A stretch of DNA of 63,654 nt from Fulvivirga imtechensis AK7 (GCF_000331535.1 NZ_AMZN01000068.1:1-63654); one strand, 5' to 3'; shown: positions 1 through 8,557, numbered from the stretch's first letter. Made by a program: numbers and translations. Notes: generated by a model not told the origin, from the sequence alone.

Positions 1-103
1 CCAATATTGCATCCCTACCGGGATGCTTAAGTTAACGGCTATGGTGGCGGGCCCGGGACAGGCGCGATGACGGCTAGAGTTTTCTTACAAACACTGATTA
101 ATT
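1..103. repeat. Right part of a small repeat element
   Basis: The window opens in non-coding DNA with a hairpin (GCATCCC, loop TACC, GGGATGC at 9-26). It ends in a repeat end, GAGTTTTCTTACAAACACTGATTA at about 77-100, the same end sequence seen at 9318, 17370, 32687, 38974 and 39098. The stop codon of the AsmA-like gene (98-100, read on the minus strand) lies inside the conserved TTA of this end. The other end of the element would lie outside the window. Confidence 0.6.
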
Positions 104-2590
104 GTCATCCCAATCGAAGTAGTCATCTTCGTTGAGTTCAATGGTTTCGGATTCTTCTTTGCCCTTGTTTTTAAATGCTTCTTTTAATTCTTTTACCTCT
201 TTTTTCAAATCACTGATCACCTTTTCTTTAACGCTTTCTTTGTCATAGAGTACTCGATAGTCGGAGGTTGTCCCTATTATTTTCAGGTATAACATCGTGC
301 GCCCGCGGGCATCTTCTTGGATGGCCCCAAAGGCTTCATCTTTATCAATCTTTCTCCGGCTGCGAAGGGGAGCCACCACTTTGTAATCTATCCTTTGATC
401 AAAAGTATGGGTACCGCTGATCCTGATATCTGTAACGTTACTGCTAACCTCCATTTCGGGCAGGTAGATGGTGCGGTTCTTTATGTGTATGTCATTTTTA
501 AGCTCTGAGAACTGCAGGCGGTCCAGTTTGTCTTCGTCCAGGTACCGTGCTAACTGCTGCATAGGTTCGAAATTGTTCAACTGCCCTCCTTTAATGGTAG
601 TGCTGATGCTGCTGGTGAGCGTATTGGCATAGAGGTGCAGGTTGTCGTTGAAGGTCATTTCGGCATCTACACTCGCGTATATCTTTCCTTTCAGGTGCCT
701 GCCTTCAAGGAATGTCTGGTTAAAATTTTCGAATACATAGAAAATACTGTCGATGTTGATGTTTCTAAGATTAAAGCTGGTGTTCACCCTCACCAGGTCA
801 TTTTTACTGGCATCAACCAGACCGCCCAATGCTATTGACCCACCCATAGCATTAAGAGTGATATTGTCAGAAAGGGCAACCTGGTTTTTAACTTTAAGAT
901 CTCCTTTTATATTCGAAGGAGTAAACCTTCTGAACTTGAGGCGCTTTACATCGCAATCGAATTTCAGCACCAGTCTCGGTGATATTTTAAAGGAGTACTT
1001 TGTATTATCATTATTTTCCTCACTGTTGGCGGCAAGCAATTCGTCAAGATCAATAAAATTTGATTTCAGGTCCGATTCGATTCCCACTGGCTCATTCTCA
1101 AATAGCAGATAAGCAATTATATTTTTAAAGAAGCCATTAAGCAAAAAATCGCTTTTTCCAAGCTCTCCCGATACATCGCTCAGCGCCAGGTCGTTGTTGT
1201 TGAATAGTAAATTGCCATGCAGGTTTTCAAGAGGAAGTGGGAAGTCAGTAAGTGCCAGAGAGATGTTTTCCAGGTCTATCTCACCGGAGGTTTTTATTTT
1301 TTGCGAGCCAGCTCTTGTTTTCAGGTCTTTCAGGTAACCTTCAAAATTAATGTTCGCATCGAATATACCCTTGCCGGATCTGATACTTTCTGCCTTGTAA
1401 AATTTAAACAAGGAATTGATATCCACCTTGCCTTCGAAGTCACACTTTACATAGGGTTCATCAAAGTTTTTGAGCAGGAGGTTGCCAGTGAACTTATTCT
1501 TTTCAAGCTGCCCTCGTACATTTACCAGTTTTAAAGTAGCGCCAGCAAGCCGTGACATGTCACTGACGCTAAAGGAACCCTCCAGGTCAGCATGTGTTAT
1601 CTTCGCTTGCGCATCGGGGTGATACAGTTCACTGTCTATAAGGCCGAAATTGATATTTAGAGCAGGCGCTTTATTTTGGCTGATCTCTCCCTTCATGATC
1701 AGGTCAAAATACACATCACCTTTGCTTCGGTATTTTTTGAATTTTTCAGCGGTATTTTCCGGAAGTATGGAAAGCAATGTTTGGATATCAGTGTTTTTAC
1801 CTTCCACATTGAGCTCTATCAGTTGCCGGTCATCAAACTCATAGCTTCCGTACACAATAAATTCAGAGGCTTTTACATCAAGTGTGGAGGAATTAATGGT
1901 GAGATGCTTCGTTAGATCATCGTATACCAAGTTGGATCTGGCATTCAGCTCTTTATCCTTTGCCCATGTACTGTTGCTGACCATTAGGTATCGCAGGAAC
2001 ATATCTCCATTTGATTTAATGTCATAGATTTTGCCTACTGCCTGCAGCTTTGCCATTGTAGATGAAGTAAACAGCTCAAGGTTAACACTCTTCAACTCGT
2101 TGGAATAAGTAAAGGTGACATCTTTCAAGGTAATTTTAGAAAGCTCCAGCTTAACTTTCTGTGCTCCGGTAGTGTCTGTTGCCTTGAAGATATCGTAGTT
2201 GATGTTGCCATTCTTGTCCATCTTCAAATGGCACCTGGCATTTTTAAGATGGATTTGCTGAATGGTATAGTTGCCTTTGAATACCGCAATGGGGTTAAAT
2301 GTGAACTCCATTGTTTCGGCTTCCAGTAAAGGATAGGAGCTATTGGCAAAGCTTTCCTCTACATATACACCATCAAATAACAGGGTGACATTTGGGAAAT
2401 TACTTAAAGATGAGACCGATATTTTATCGACATGGATCGGGGTGTTGATATTTTTATTGGCCTCGCGGATGAAGTGATCGATGAGCTGGTCGCGGTAAAG
2501 AAAAGTAGCGAGCACACTGGCGGTAATGACCACAGCCACTGTCAACGCTAAGTAAATAAGCGTTTTCTTTGCTATACGTTTTACGCTCAA
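98..2590 (-). CDS. AsmA-like envelope protein
   Basis: An 830-residue protein with one N-terminal membrane segment (about residues 10-32, LIYLALTVAVVITASVLATF) followed by a very long beta-rich periplasmic region and a charged, Glu/Lys-rich C-terminus. This layout, and the closing region with a DVRISGTHTF-like pattern, fit the AsmA/DUF748-type proteins. That family contributes to outer-membrane biogenesis and possibly inter-membrane lipid transfer. No partner gene lies next to it; its start faces the tRNA region. The start is an ATG directly before a basic stretch and the membrane segment, which supports it. The exact subfamily and substrate cannot be told from sequence alone. Confidence 0.75.
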   Translation of the reverse strand: MSVKRIAKKTLIYLALTVAVVITASVLATFLYRDQLIDHFIREANKNINTPIHVDKISVSSLSNFPNVTLLFDGVYVEESFANSSYPLLEAETMEFTFNPIAVFKGNYTIQQIHLKNARCHLKMDKNGNINYDIFKATDTTGAQKVKLELSKITLKDVTFTYSNELKSVNLELFTSSTMAKLQAVGKIYDIKSNGDMFLRYLMVSNSTWAKDKELNARSNLVYDDLTKHLTINSSTLDVKASEFIVYGSYEFDDRQLIELNVEGKNTDIQTLLSILPENTAEKFKKYRSKGDVYFDLIMKGEISQNKAPALNINFGLIDSELYHPDAQAKITHADLEGSFSVSDMSRLAGATLKLVNVRGQLEKNKFTGNLLLKNFDEPYVKCDFEGKVDINSLFKFYKAESIRSGKGIFDANINFEGYLKDLKTRAGSQKIKTSGEIDLENISLALTDFPLPLENLHGNLLFNNNDLALSDVSGELGKSDFLLNGFFKNIIAYLLFENEPVGIESDLKSNFIDLDELLAANSEENNDNTKYSFKISPRLVLKFDCDVKRLKFRRFTPSNIKGDLKVKNQVALSDNITLNAMGGSIALGGLVDASKNDLVRVNTSFNLRNINIDSIFYVFENFNQTFLEGRHLKGKIYASVDAEMTFNDNLHLYANTLTSSISTTIKGGQLNNFEPMQQLARYLDEDKLDRLQFSELKNDIHIKNRTIYLPEMEVSSNVTDIRISGTHTFDQRIDYKVVAPLRSRRKIDKDEAFGAIQEDARGRTMLYLKIIGTTSDYRVLYDKESVKEKVISDLKKEVKELKEAFKNKGKEESETIELNEDDYFDWDDN

Positions 2591-2700
2591 AGGTGAAAAA
2601 ATTTATATCTGCACAAACCCAACCGAAAGCTACATGTTTACTGCTTAAACATCAAACGAAAAGGTGCCACATAAATTTTAATGTTTTTATAGTTAAAATG

Positions 2701-2731
2701 TTTGCACAAAAAAAAATCTGTATTACATTTG
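2701..2731 (+). promoter_or_regulatory. Bacteroidota-type promoter for the tRNA region
   Basis: TTTG at 2701-2704, a 19-nt spacer, and TACATTTG at 2724-2731 match the Bacteroidota primary-sigma consensus (TTTG, about 19 nt, TAnnTTTG) without a mismatch. Transcription would start near 2738 and run through the tRNA-like sequence and tRNA-Val. Confidence 0.75.
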
Positions 2732-2784
2732 CATTCCCATTCGCGAGACGCGCGATTAATTTAAAGGGAATCAAATTAAAACAG

Positions 2785-2905
2785 GGGCTCTTAGCTCAGT
2801 TGGTCACTGACGAAGCATAGCTTGTCAGTATGCTGACCGCAAGCGTCAGCATCAGAGCATCCCGATTATCATCGGGAGGGTCGGTTTAACGAAGTAAAGA
2901 GAACA
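2785..2905 (+). pseudogene. Broken tRNA-like sequence with three hairpins
   Basis: The first 20 nt (GGGCTCTTAGCTCAGTTGGT) are identical to the 5' end of the tRNA-Val gene 133 bp downstream, covering the acceptor and D-arm start. The D-loop then runs into two hairpins: CTGAC-AAGC/GCTT-GTCAG at about 2806-2826, and ATGCTGAC/GTCAGCAT at about 2830-2852. After that AGAGCA resumes, followed by TCCCGAT/ATCGGGA where an anticodon arm would be. No T-arm of the form GGTTCGAATCC and no closing acceptor strand follow. It therefore cannot fold as a normal tRNA. It sits between the promoter and the real tRNA, so it is probably transcribed. Confidence 0.6.
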
Positions 2906-2917
2906 AAATTAGAATAG

Positions 2918-3167
<250 letters not shown>

Positions 3168-3333
3168 ACAGTCACGTAAGAATAAGCTTTAGATTTTCTG
3201 TATTTTCAGAATAACATTCTAAATTTATGTTCTTTAAACTAAATGTACATGGCAGAAGCCTTGGTCATAAATGCTGATAAGTGCAAAAAGCAGAAGAAGA
3301 TCTTAAGAAGGTTTGTTTTTAAATGGAAAAGCA

Positions 3334-4923
3334 ATGAGTGTGGTCCAGCCTGATGTGGCAACTATATTAAAAGATACGCCTACGGTTTTCTCCGAATTGC
3401 TAGCTAGCAGCTATTCAGAGAGTGTTAATAAGGAGCTAAAAAAAGATCGCGGCCAATTTTTCACACCACGGCAGTTAGCGACTTTTATGGCATCATTAGC
3501 GTCAATCAAACCGAACATAGATTTGATTAGAATTCTTGATCCAGGTTGTGGAACTTTGACATTGACCTGTGCTCTTGTTCAGAGAATTGTGGAGTTAAAT
3601 CCTAGTATCAGAGCCATAGAGGTTGATGCTTATGATACAGATCCATCTTTATGTACCTTGATTGATGATGTGATTAGTGTGGCGGACCAATGGGGAAGAA
3701 AGCAGGATGTCGAGATTAATATCCGATACATACAAGAAGATTTTATTCTGGCCAATCGAGCGGCAATTCAAAATAATGATCAAAATGGGCGTTATGACAT
3801 TGTTATTTCTAATCCCCCATATTTTAAAATAGGGAAACAAGATGCTCGTTTGGAAGTTTTTAAGGACGCTTTACACGGACAACAGAATATCTACGGGCTT
3901 TTCCTTCTTGCTTCGCTAAAGCTATTAAAAGAAGGCGGTGAACTGATATATTTAATCCCTAGAAGTTTTACCTCCGGCTTATATTTCCAAAGTTTTCGAG
4001 AACAATTTTTGTCCTTTGCAACGCTAGAACATATTCACATCTTTGGTTCAAGAGCTGAGAGTTTCAAAAAAGATAATGTACTTCAAGAAAATATTATCCT
4101 AAAAGCTTTAAAGCAGAAATCGGATGCTTCTCGGGTAGTTCGTATTTCTCATTCTGCCGGAGTCAACGAGGCTAGGGTGGATGAGGCTCGTCAGTACGAT
4201 GAAGCCACTCTCATCCAAGATCATGGTCAGTCCAACATCATTCATTTACCAATTAATGATCTCGAAGAGTTTGCAATTAAAGTTTTTAGGCAATGGCATA
4301 ACACCCTCGAATGTTATGGAATGAAAGTATCCACCGGGCCGGTTGTTCCTTTTCGTTCAGCTGCACTTTTAGCTTCCAAAAGAAGCCCTGGAAGCAAGCT
4401 TGTGCCTCTTATTTGGATGCATAACTGCTTAAAGATGAAGCTAGATTTATCTGTTATAAAGAAGGATAAACAGCAATGGATTTTAGATAATAGAAAGTCA
4501 AATTCAAAGACACTGGAAAACAAAAATTATGTACTCCTGAGACGATTCAGTTCCAAAGATGATGAATACAAGCTTGTTGCGACTCCAATATTTGCCAATG
4601 GACTTGGGTATTCACGTATTGGTATTGAAAATCACTTAAACTACCTGCATAAACCGGATGGCGAACTGGAAAGGGTCGAGGCTCTAGGCCTTTCTGTTTT
4701 GTACAATAGCACGTTATTTGAAGCTTACTTCAGATCATTTAGCGGTAACACTCAAATAAGTGCAACTGAATTAAACAAAACCCCAATGCCACCCCTCGAA
4801 TTGATAGTGGAAATTGGTAAGGAATATCAGAGATTATCCTTAGAAGGGATTGAGGGTATAGACGATATTGTCGAAAGAGTACTGAACCTAAAACGCTACA
4901 AAGACGCTAGATGGATAAAATAG
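3334..4923 (+). CDS. N6-adenine DNA methyltransferase (BsuBI/PstI or Eco57I-like)
   Basis: A gamma-class adenine methyltransferase of about 529 residues. Motifs in order: DRGQFFTPRQLATFM (motif X, about residue 40), DPGCGTLTLT (motif I, SAM binding, about residue 69), NPPYF (motif IV, catalytic, about residue 160), then a target-recognition region. It should transfer a methyl group from SAM to adenine in a specific DNA site. I chose ATG 3334; an in-frame TTG at 3313 would add seven residues. Its last 13 bases overlap the start of the ATPase gene, so the two are probably translationally coupled. The neighbour carries the DNA-binding domain of BsuBI/PstI restriction enzymes, which suggests this methylase descends from such a system. 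No separate classical restriction enzyme gene is present. Confidence 0.85.
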   Translation: MSVVQPDVATILKDTPTVFSELLASSYSESVNKELKKDRGQFFTPRQLATFMASLASIKPNIDLIRILDPGCGTLTLTCALVQRIVELNPSIRAIEVDAYDTDPSLCTLIDDVISVADQWGRKQDVEINIRYIQEDFILANRAAIQNNDQNGRYDIVISNPPYFKIGKQDARLEVFKDALHGQQNIYGLFLLASLKLLKEGGELIYLIPRSFTSGLYFQSFREQFLSFATLEHIHIFGSRAESFKKDNVLQENIILKALKQKSDASRVVRISHSAGVNEARVDEARQYDEATLIQDHGQSNIIHLPINDLEEFAIKVFRQWHNTLECYGMKVSTGPVVPFRSAALLASKRSPGSKLVPLIWMHNCLKMKLDLSVIKKDKQQWILDNRKSNSKTLENKNYVLLRRFSSKDDEYKLVATPIFANGLGYSRIGIENHLNYLHKPDGELERVEALGLSVLYNSTLFEAYFRSFSGNTQISATELNKTPMPPLELIVEIGKEYQRLSLEGIEGIDDIVERVLNLKRYKDARWIK

Positions 4924-6524
4924 AACAGGCACAACAGATTCTTTTTGACCTTGGTTTACCAGAGGCTCAACGGGGCAAAATTGCAGCGCTAACTTTTTTG
5001 GCGTTGTGCGGGATAAGGAAAAATTCATCTTGGAAAGATGCGAAAAGACAGAGTCTAACTCTTTCTAAAGGCATAATGGATTTTGTTAATGAGAATTACG
5101 ATCAAGATTACAAACCCAATACGAGAGAATCATTCAGGAAGAGTGCGCTCAACCCCTTTGTAGAACAACAAGTCATTGATCTTAATCCAGATAATCCTAA
5201 TCTGCCTCCACAGAGTTCAAAGACACACTATGCAATCAAGAAACTGACATTAGAAACGGTTAGATCATACGGTTCAAGAAATTGGCAAGAGGCGAAAGAG
5301 AGGTTCAAACGGCTCCAGTTTGTTGAGAATATTGAAGAAACAGCGTTAGTCACTCATATCAACATCCTTAACTATAAATCAATTGAAAACATGGAACTTG
5401 AACTTGGAAGGTTCAATGTTTTGATCGGGGCAAATGGCTCTGGTAAGTCTAACATTCTTGAGGCCATAGCTATGCTAGGTGCTTCGAAAGGGAATGATCT
5501 TGACCTCGATGGATTGATGAGTCGCGGGGTAAGAGTCGCTAAACCAACGTTAACGTTGAGTTCTTTTTTAGGAAAGCAACTCAAAAAGCAAATTTGCATT
5601 GATGCAGAATTTACGGATGAAGGAACGCGACACCTAGTTAAATCCACCTTTCAAAGCACCAACCTGAACGACTTATATTCAAAATGGATCGAAAAGGAAA
5701 CGGAAGAACATATACCGGAAGTAATATTGGATTATGTTCATAAAATAACAAATACACGTGAAAAACTGGAGTCAGATAAATTGATTGATGAGCTTAATTC
5801 TTTGATCACCCAACGCGGAGTAAATGCATCTAACAAGTATACAGAAATTCTTGCTAAGTTTCTAATTTATAATCTTTCGACACAGACGCTACGAGGATTA
5901 GATGCTTCAAGCAGAAAAGTACCACTGGGGATCTATGGTGAAGGGTTGGATGTATTAATCAGCAATTTCAACAGTTATGAGACCACTAAACTTCTGAAGT
6001 GCAAACTCTTCTTTAACTGGCTTGATAAGATTGCATTTGATAAACAGGATGAATTCAAGTTGTCTGGTTATAAATTAGGGAAGAGCACATCAACTCTATA
6101 TTTTCATGATAGGTATATGCAGAAAAGCAATAACCTCTTTTCGGCTGAAAATGCTAACGAAGGGATTTTGCATGTGATATTTTATTTAGCATTGTTCATT
6201 AGTAATAAAACCCCCGATTTTTTTGCTATCGACAACATTGAAACTGCTCTCAATCCCAAGCTCTGTCGGGCCTTAATTAAAGAATTAACAAACCTTTCAA
6301 AAGAAAGGGGAAAGCAGACAATTATTACAACACACAACCCGGCAATACTTGATGGTCTAAACCTCAACGATGACTCACAACGTTTATTCGAGGTTTACAG
6401 AACAGACGAAGGAGCAACTAGAGTAAGAAGGATCAAGTTTAAGAAAGGTGCCCCCGAGAAAAATTTAAAGCTATCTGAAATGTGGATGGAGGGACTTTTA
6501 GGAGCCGTTCCACAAAGTTTCTAA
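4911..6524 (+). CDS. BsuBI/PstI-type HTH domain fused to ABC-type ATPase
   Basis: A 537-residue protein with two parts. Residues 1 to about 140 resemble the N-terminal helix-turn-helix domain of BsuBI/PstI restriction enzymes (ALGLPxAQ-like LGLPEAQRGK, then IMDFVNENYDQDYKPNTRESFRK, then FVEQQVIDLNPDNPN). In PstI a nuclease domain should follow. Here an OLD/AAA_15/AAA_21-type ATPase follows instead: NYKSIENMELELGRFNVLIG, Walker A GANGSGKS at 173-180, Walker B-like FFAIDNIETALNP, and an H-loop QTIITTHNPAIL. The Walker B reads D-N-I-E rather than the usual D-E-P-E. I see no PD-(D/E)XK signature. The gene overlaps the methylase by 13 bp and is followed after 2 nt by the TOPRIM-like gene. The likely role is a DNA-site-directed sensor or motor of a defence complex; this is inference. 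Confidence 0.8.
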   Translation: MDKIEQAQQILFDLGLPEAQRGKIAALTFLALCGIRKNSSWKDAKRQSLTLSKGIMDFVNENYDQDYKPNTRESFRKSALNPFVEQQVIDLNPDNPNLPPQSSKTHYAIKKLTLETVRSYGSRNWQEAKERFKRLQFVENIEETALVTHINILNYKSIENMELELGRFNVLIGANGSGKSNILEAIAMLGASKGNDLDLDGLMSRGVRVAKPTLTLSSFLGKQLKKQICIDAEFTDEGTRHLVKSTFQSTNLNDLYSKWIEKETEEHIPEVILDYVHKITNTREKLESDKLIDELNSLITQRGVNASNKYTEILAKFLIYNLSTQTLRGLDASSRKVPLGIYGEGLDVLISNFNSYETTKLLKCKLFFNWLDKIAFDKQDEFKLSGYKLGKSTSTLYFHDRYMQKSNNLFSAENANEGILHVIFYLALFISNKTPDFFAIDNIETALNPKLCRALIKELTNLSKERGKQTIITTHNPAILDGLNLNDDSQRLFEVYRTDEGATRVRRIKFKKGAPEKNLKLSEMWMEGLLGAVPQSF

Positions 6525-6526
6525 AG

Positions 6527-7171
6527 ATGAAGATTGGAATAATTTGTGAAGGACATACAGATAGAGCAGTTATCGCCAATATTCTTAAAGGGCTAAAAGG
6601 GATTGATTCGTCCCAAATTGTGCCATTAAGACCAGATAATAGTAAAGACGAAACAGACCTTTCAACCAACCCTATTGACTCGTTTGGGGGATGGCATGCT
6701 GTCAAGGAGGAATGTGAGAACCGTCAAAAAATCAGTCGATTTTTAAGTATTGAGGGCCAAGATATTATCATCGTCCAAATTGACTCAGCGGAGTCGGATG
6801 ACTATGAAGTTTCAAAGCCTGTGAAAGATAACAACTATTCGACAGTGCTCCGACAAAAAATTATTGAGAAGATTAGAGCGTGGCTCAACAATGAATTTCA
6901 GGATGACTTAATTTATGCTGTTGCAATAGAAGAAATCGAGGCCTGGGTCTTGACAATCTACGATACCAAAAATTCTGCAAATAGCGCAGACCCTAAAGCA
7001 AAATTAAACAGAGTGTTAGCTGGAAGGAGAATCAAATATAACCACGATTGGGAAGGGTTCTTGAGTATCTCTGACCAGTTTTCAAAAAGGAAAAATTTCA
7101 CAAAAGGCAAGTATCCGAACTATAATCAAAGTTTAGCAGATTTTTGCCAAGATGTGGAAGATAAATTATGA
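6527..7171 (+). CDS. TOPRIM-like (DUF4276/OLD-like) protein, putative nuclease
   Basis: A 214-residue protein starting at ATG 6527, two bases after the ATPase stop. An upstream in-frame start at 6482 would overlap the ATPase and is less likely. The N-terminus reads IGIICEGHTDRAVI, with E8 and D12 where TOPRIM domains carry their first acidic residue. Then comes IIIVQIDSAE (D86, E89) in place of the DxD motif, and IEEIEAW (135-140), a pattern seen in DUF4276/RloB-type TOPRIM proteins. In PARIS (AriA/AriB), Gabija and OLD systems an ABC-type ATPase works with a TOPRIM nuclease, so this is the probable effector. It is the last gene of the operon. The family assignment is from motifs only. Confidence 0.65.
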   Translation: MKIGIICEGHTDRAVIANILKGLKGIDSSQIVPLRPDNSKDETDLSTNPIDSFGGWHAVKEECENRQKISRFLSIEGQDIIIVQIDSAESDDYEVSKPVKDNNYSTVLRQKIIEKIRAWLNNEFQDDLIYAVAIEEIEAWVLTIYDTKNSANSADPKAKLNRVLAGRRIKYNHDWEGFLSISDQFSKRKNFTKGKYPNYNQSLADFCQDVEDKL

Positions 7172-7250
7172 GCCATAGAATATATACCAAGAGCCATGTT
7201 TTTAAAATATGATCTACCAATAGCAGTAATTGAAATTATCAAATAACCAA

Positions 7251-8369
7251 CTACCCCTGCACCAAAACCTCATACTCATACAACCTCTCCACCAGTTCTA
7301 ATGTATCCCTATCACTGAGATCAAATAAGCCAGAGAGGTCTTCGCCCTCCGATTCACAAAGCGCCTGTAGCAGTGGCTCGGAGATCTCAATAGCATTGTA
7401 GGTAACTATATCAAGCAGAAAATGTTCTTGCTTGTCTTTGAATGGAATAAATCCCTTGTTGTTGAAGTGAAAAGCTTTCTCAGGCTCAAATTTGACCATT
7501 GTGTCTGTTCTGCTCCCTTTTACAATGTATTTCTGCAGGTTAAACCAGCCATCCCATTGTGCCGGATACAGTTGTACATACTTTTCGAGATTCCCATATA
7601 GCGTTTTAAGTAACCTGTCGCAATAGTCTTCGCGCTCTTCATTTTCTTCCGGCTTGATTTCCCTAAGAAAGTAAGCCACATATTTGTTGCCCACCCGGGG
7701 GATCAGCAATGGCGCAACCGGTGCTTTGGTAAGATAGCTCATGTAGGCCACTCCTTTTCTGGCTTTAAGTTCGCGATTTAGGAAATTTACATTCTGAAGG
7801 TTTTTATTATCCTCTGTAATACCATCTGTGCCTGCATTTCCATCCTGAAAAATGACGATCGAATAGCCATCTTTAACTGCCCTTATTATTTCAAAAAGTA
7901 TCTTAGGGTTTTTTGCATCCAGTATCTCCATGCCATAAGGAAACTGATACTGAGCAGCCAGTATGTCGAAGTTTTGCTGATACTGAGCTTGAGAGCTTAG
8001 AATAAAACCTGTAATGGTCAATGTTTTGAATTTGATGCCATTTTTGATAAGTAGTGCATTGATCAGTCGGTAAGAGCCGAAGTGAAAAGTGACGAATATC
8101 CTGGGCGGCCTGTCACGATCAAGAGGATTGCTTCCTTCAAAGCATGTTTCGAGGCTCTCTACTATGCCAATGTCAGCTTCTTCGTAGTGGCAGCATAATG
8201 TGTTGTGATAAGCATCCATCAGGAGTTTGTCATACTGTGCCTTCGGCAGGTCAGGCATTATGTTGCTCACATTGGCATAGCAGTGTGCTTTCAAGGCTTG
8301 CATGGCCGGATCGGTAGGTAATTTTCTGGAAGTAGCCCTGAGCTCTTCCTCTACTGATGATAATTTCAT
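7251..8369 (-). CDS. LpxL/HtrB-like acyltransferase with extra C-terminal domain
   Basis: A 372-residue protein. Residues 85 to about 285 have the layout of lysophospholipid/lipid A acyltransferases: IFVTFHFGSYR (H96), IVIFQDGNAGTDG (171-183), FLNRELKARKGVAYMSYLTKAPVAPLLIPR, and the late QWDGW. In LpxL-type enzymes the catalytic motif is H followed four positions later by D or E (HFGNWE). Here that position is Arg, so chemistry may be altered. Residues about 295-372 (FIPFKDKQEHFLLD, then helices ending in a Leu/Val-rich strand) look like a small winged-helix domain of the PqqD/RiPP-recognition type; this is a weak call. It follows a 41-codon peptide gene with a hairpin between them. Together they suggest peptide acylation rather than lipid A synthesis. 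Confidence 0.65.
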   Translation of the reverse strand: MKLSSVEEELRATSRKLPTDPAMQALKAHCYANVSNIMPDLPKAQYDKLLMDAYHNTLCCHYEEADIGIVESLETCFEGSNPLDRDRPPRIFVTFHFGSYRLINALLIKNGIKFKTLTITGFILSSQAQYQQNFDILAAQYQFPYGMEILDAKNPKILFEIIRAVKDGYSIVIFQDGNAGTDGITEDNKNLQNVNFLNRELKARKGVAYMSYLTKAPVAPLLIPRVGNKYVAYFLREIKPEENEEREDYCDRLLKTLYGNLEKYVQLYPAQWDGWFNLQKYIVKGSRTDTMVKFEPEKAFHFNNKGFIPFKDKQEHFLLDIVTYNAIEISEPLLQALCESEGEDLSGLFDLSDRDTLELVERLYEYEVLVQG

Positions 8370-8395
8370 ATGCTTTTGGTTTAGAGTAGAAGACA

Positions 8396-8415
8396 GGGAT
8401 GCAGAGAGGCATCCC
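8396..8415 (-). promoter_or_regulatory. Intercistronic hairpin between peptide and acyltransferase
   Basis: A perfect 7-bp inverted repeat, GGGATGC and GCATCCC with a 6-nt loop, lies 16 bases after the stop of the 41-codon gene and 26 bases before the acyltransferase start. Such hairpins often let a precursor peptide be made in excess over its modifying enzyme, by partial termination or by protecting the upstream mRNA. Confidence 0.55.
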
Positions 8416-8431
8416 CGCCATTATTTAGCGA

Positions 8432-8557
8432 TCAACCGCCCGCTTTCGCAGAGCAGCACGCATTTTTCTCAAAATCAGGAGCCGGTTCATAGTTATGACG
8501 CTTCCACACTGAACCCAGGTCTTGAATACTGAATCTTTGCAAAACTGTCTTTTTCAT
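8432..8557 (-). CDS. 41-residue peptide, possible RiPP precursor
   Basis: ATG at 8557 opens a 41-codon frame ending with TGA at 8432. The N-terminal half is leader-like (basic start, then RFSIQDLGSVWKR). The tail is short and Cys/Gly-rich, ending NACCSAKAGG. It shares strand with the acyltransferase gene and lies just upstream, separated by a hairpin. No signal peptide or known family is visible. Small size, leader plus Cys-containing core, and position before a modifying-enzyme-like gene fit a ribosomally made, modified peptide precursor. The CC or the Lys in the tail would be possible acylation points. That it is translated is inferred. Confidence 0.55.
   Translation of the reverse strand: MKKTVLQRFSIQDLGSVWKRHNYEPAPDFEKNACCSAKAGG

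Noticed and set aside
2650-2690. Sigma-54-like TGGCAC on the minus strand upstream of the AsmA-like gene
   Set aside because: No TTGC box at the required 12-bp spacing.
2569-2820. Open frame on the plus strand across the tRNA promoter
   Set aside because: It covers the promoter and the tRNA-like start and has no coding character.
3243-3353. 36-codon frame before the methylase that could be a controller protein
   Set aside because: Lys/Arg-rich with no helix-turn-helix pattern, and it overlaps the methylase start out of frame; likely chance.
6482-6526. Upstream extension of the TOPRIM-like protein
   Set aside because: It would overlap the ATPase gene, and the added residues have no family match; ATG 6527 directly precedes the conserved GIICEG strand.
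7171-7250. Search for a copy of the tRNA-Val 3' end as a right attachment site of the island
   Set aside because: No stretch resembling GGTTCGAATCCAGCAGGG occurs here, and no integrase gene is present, so a tRNA-integrated element cannot be shown.
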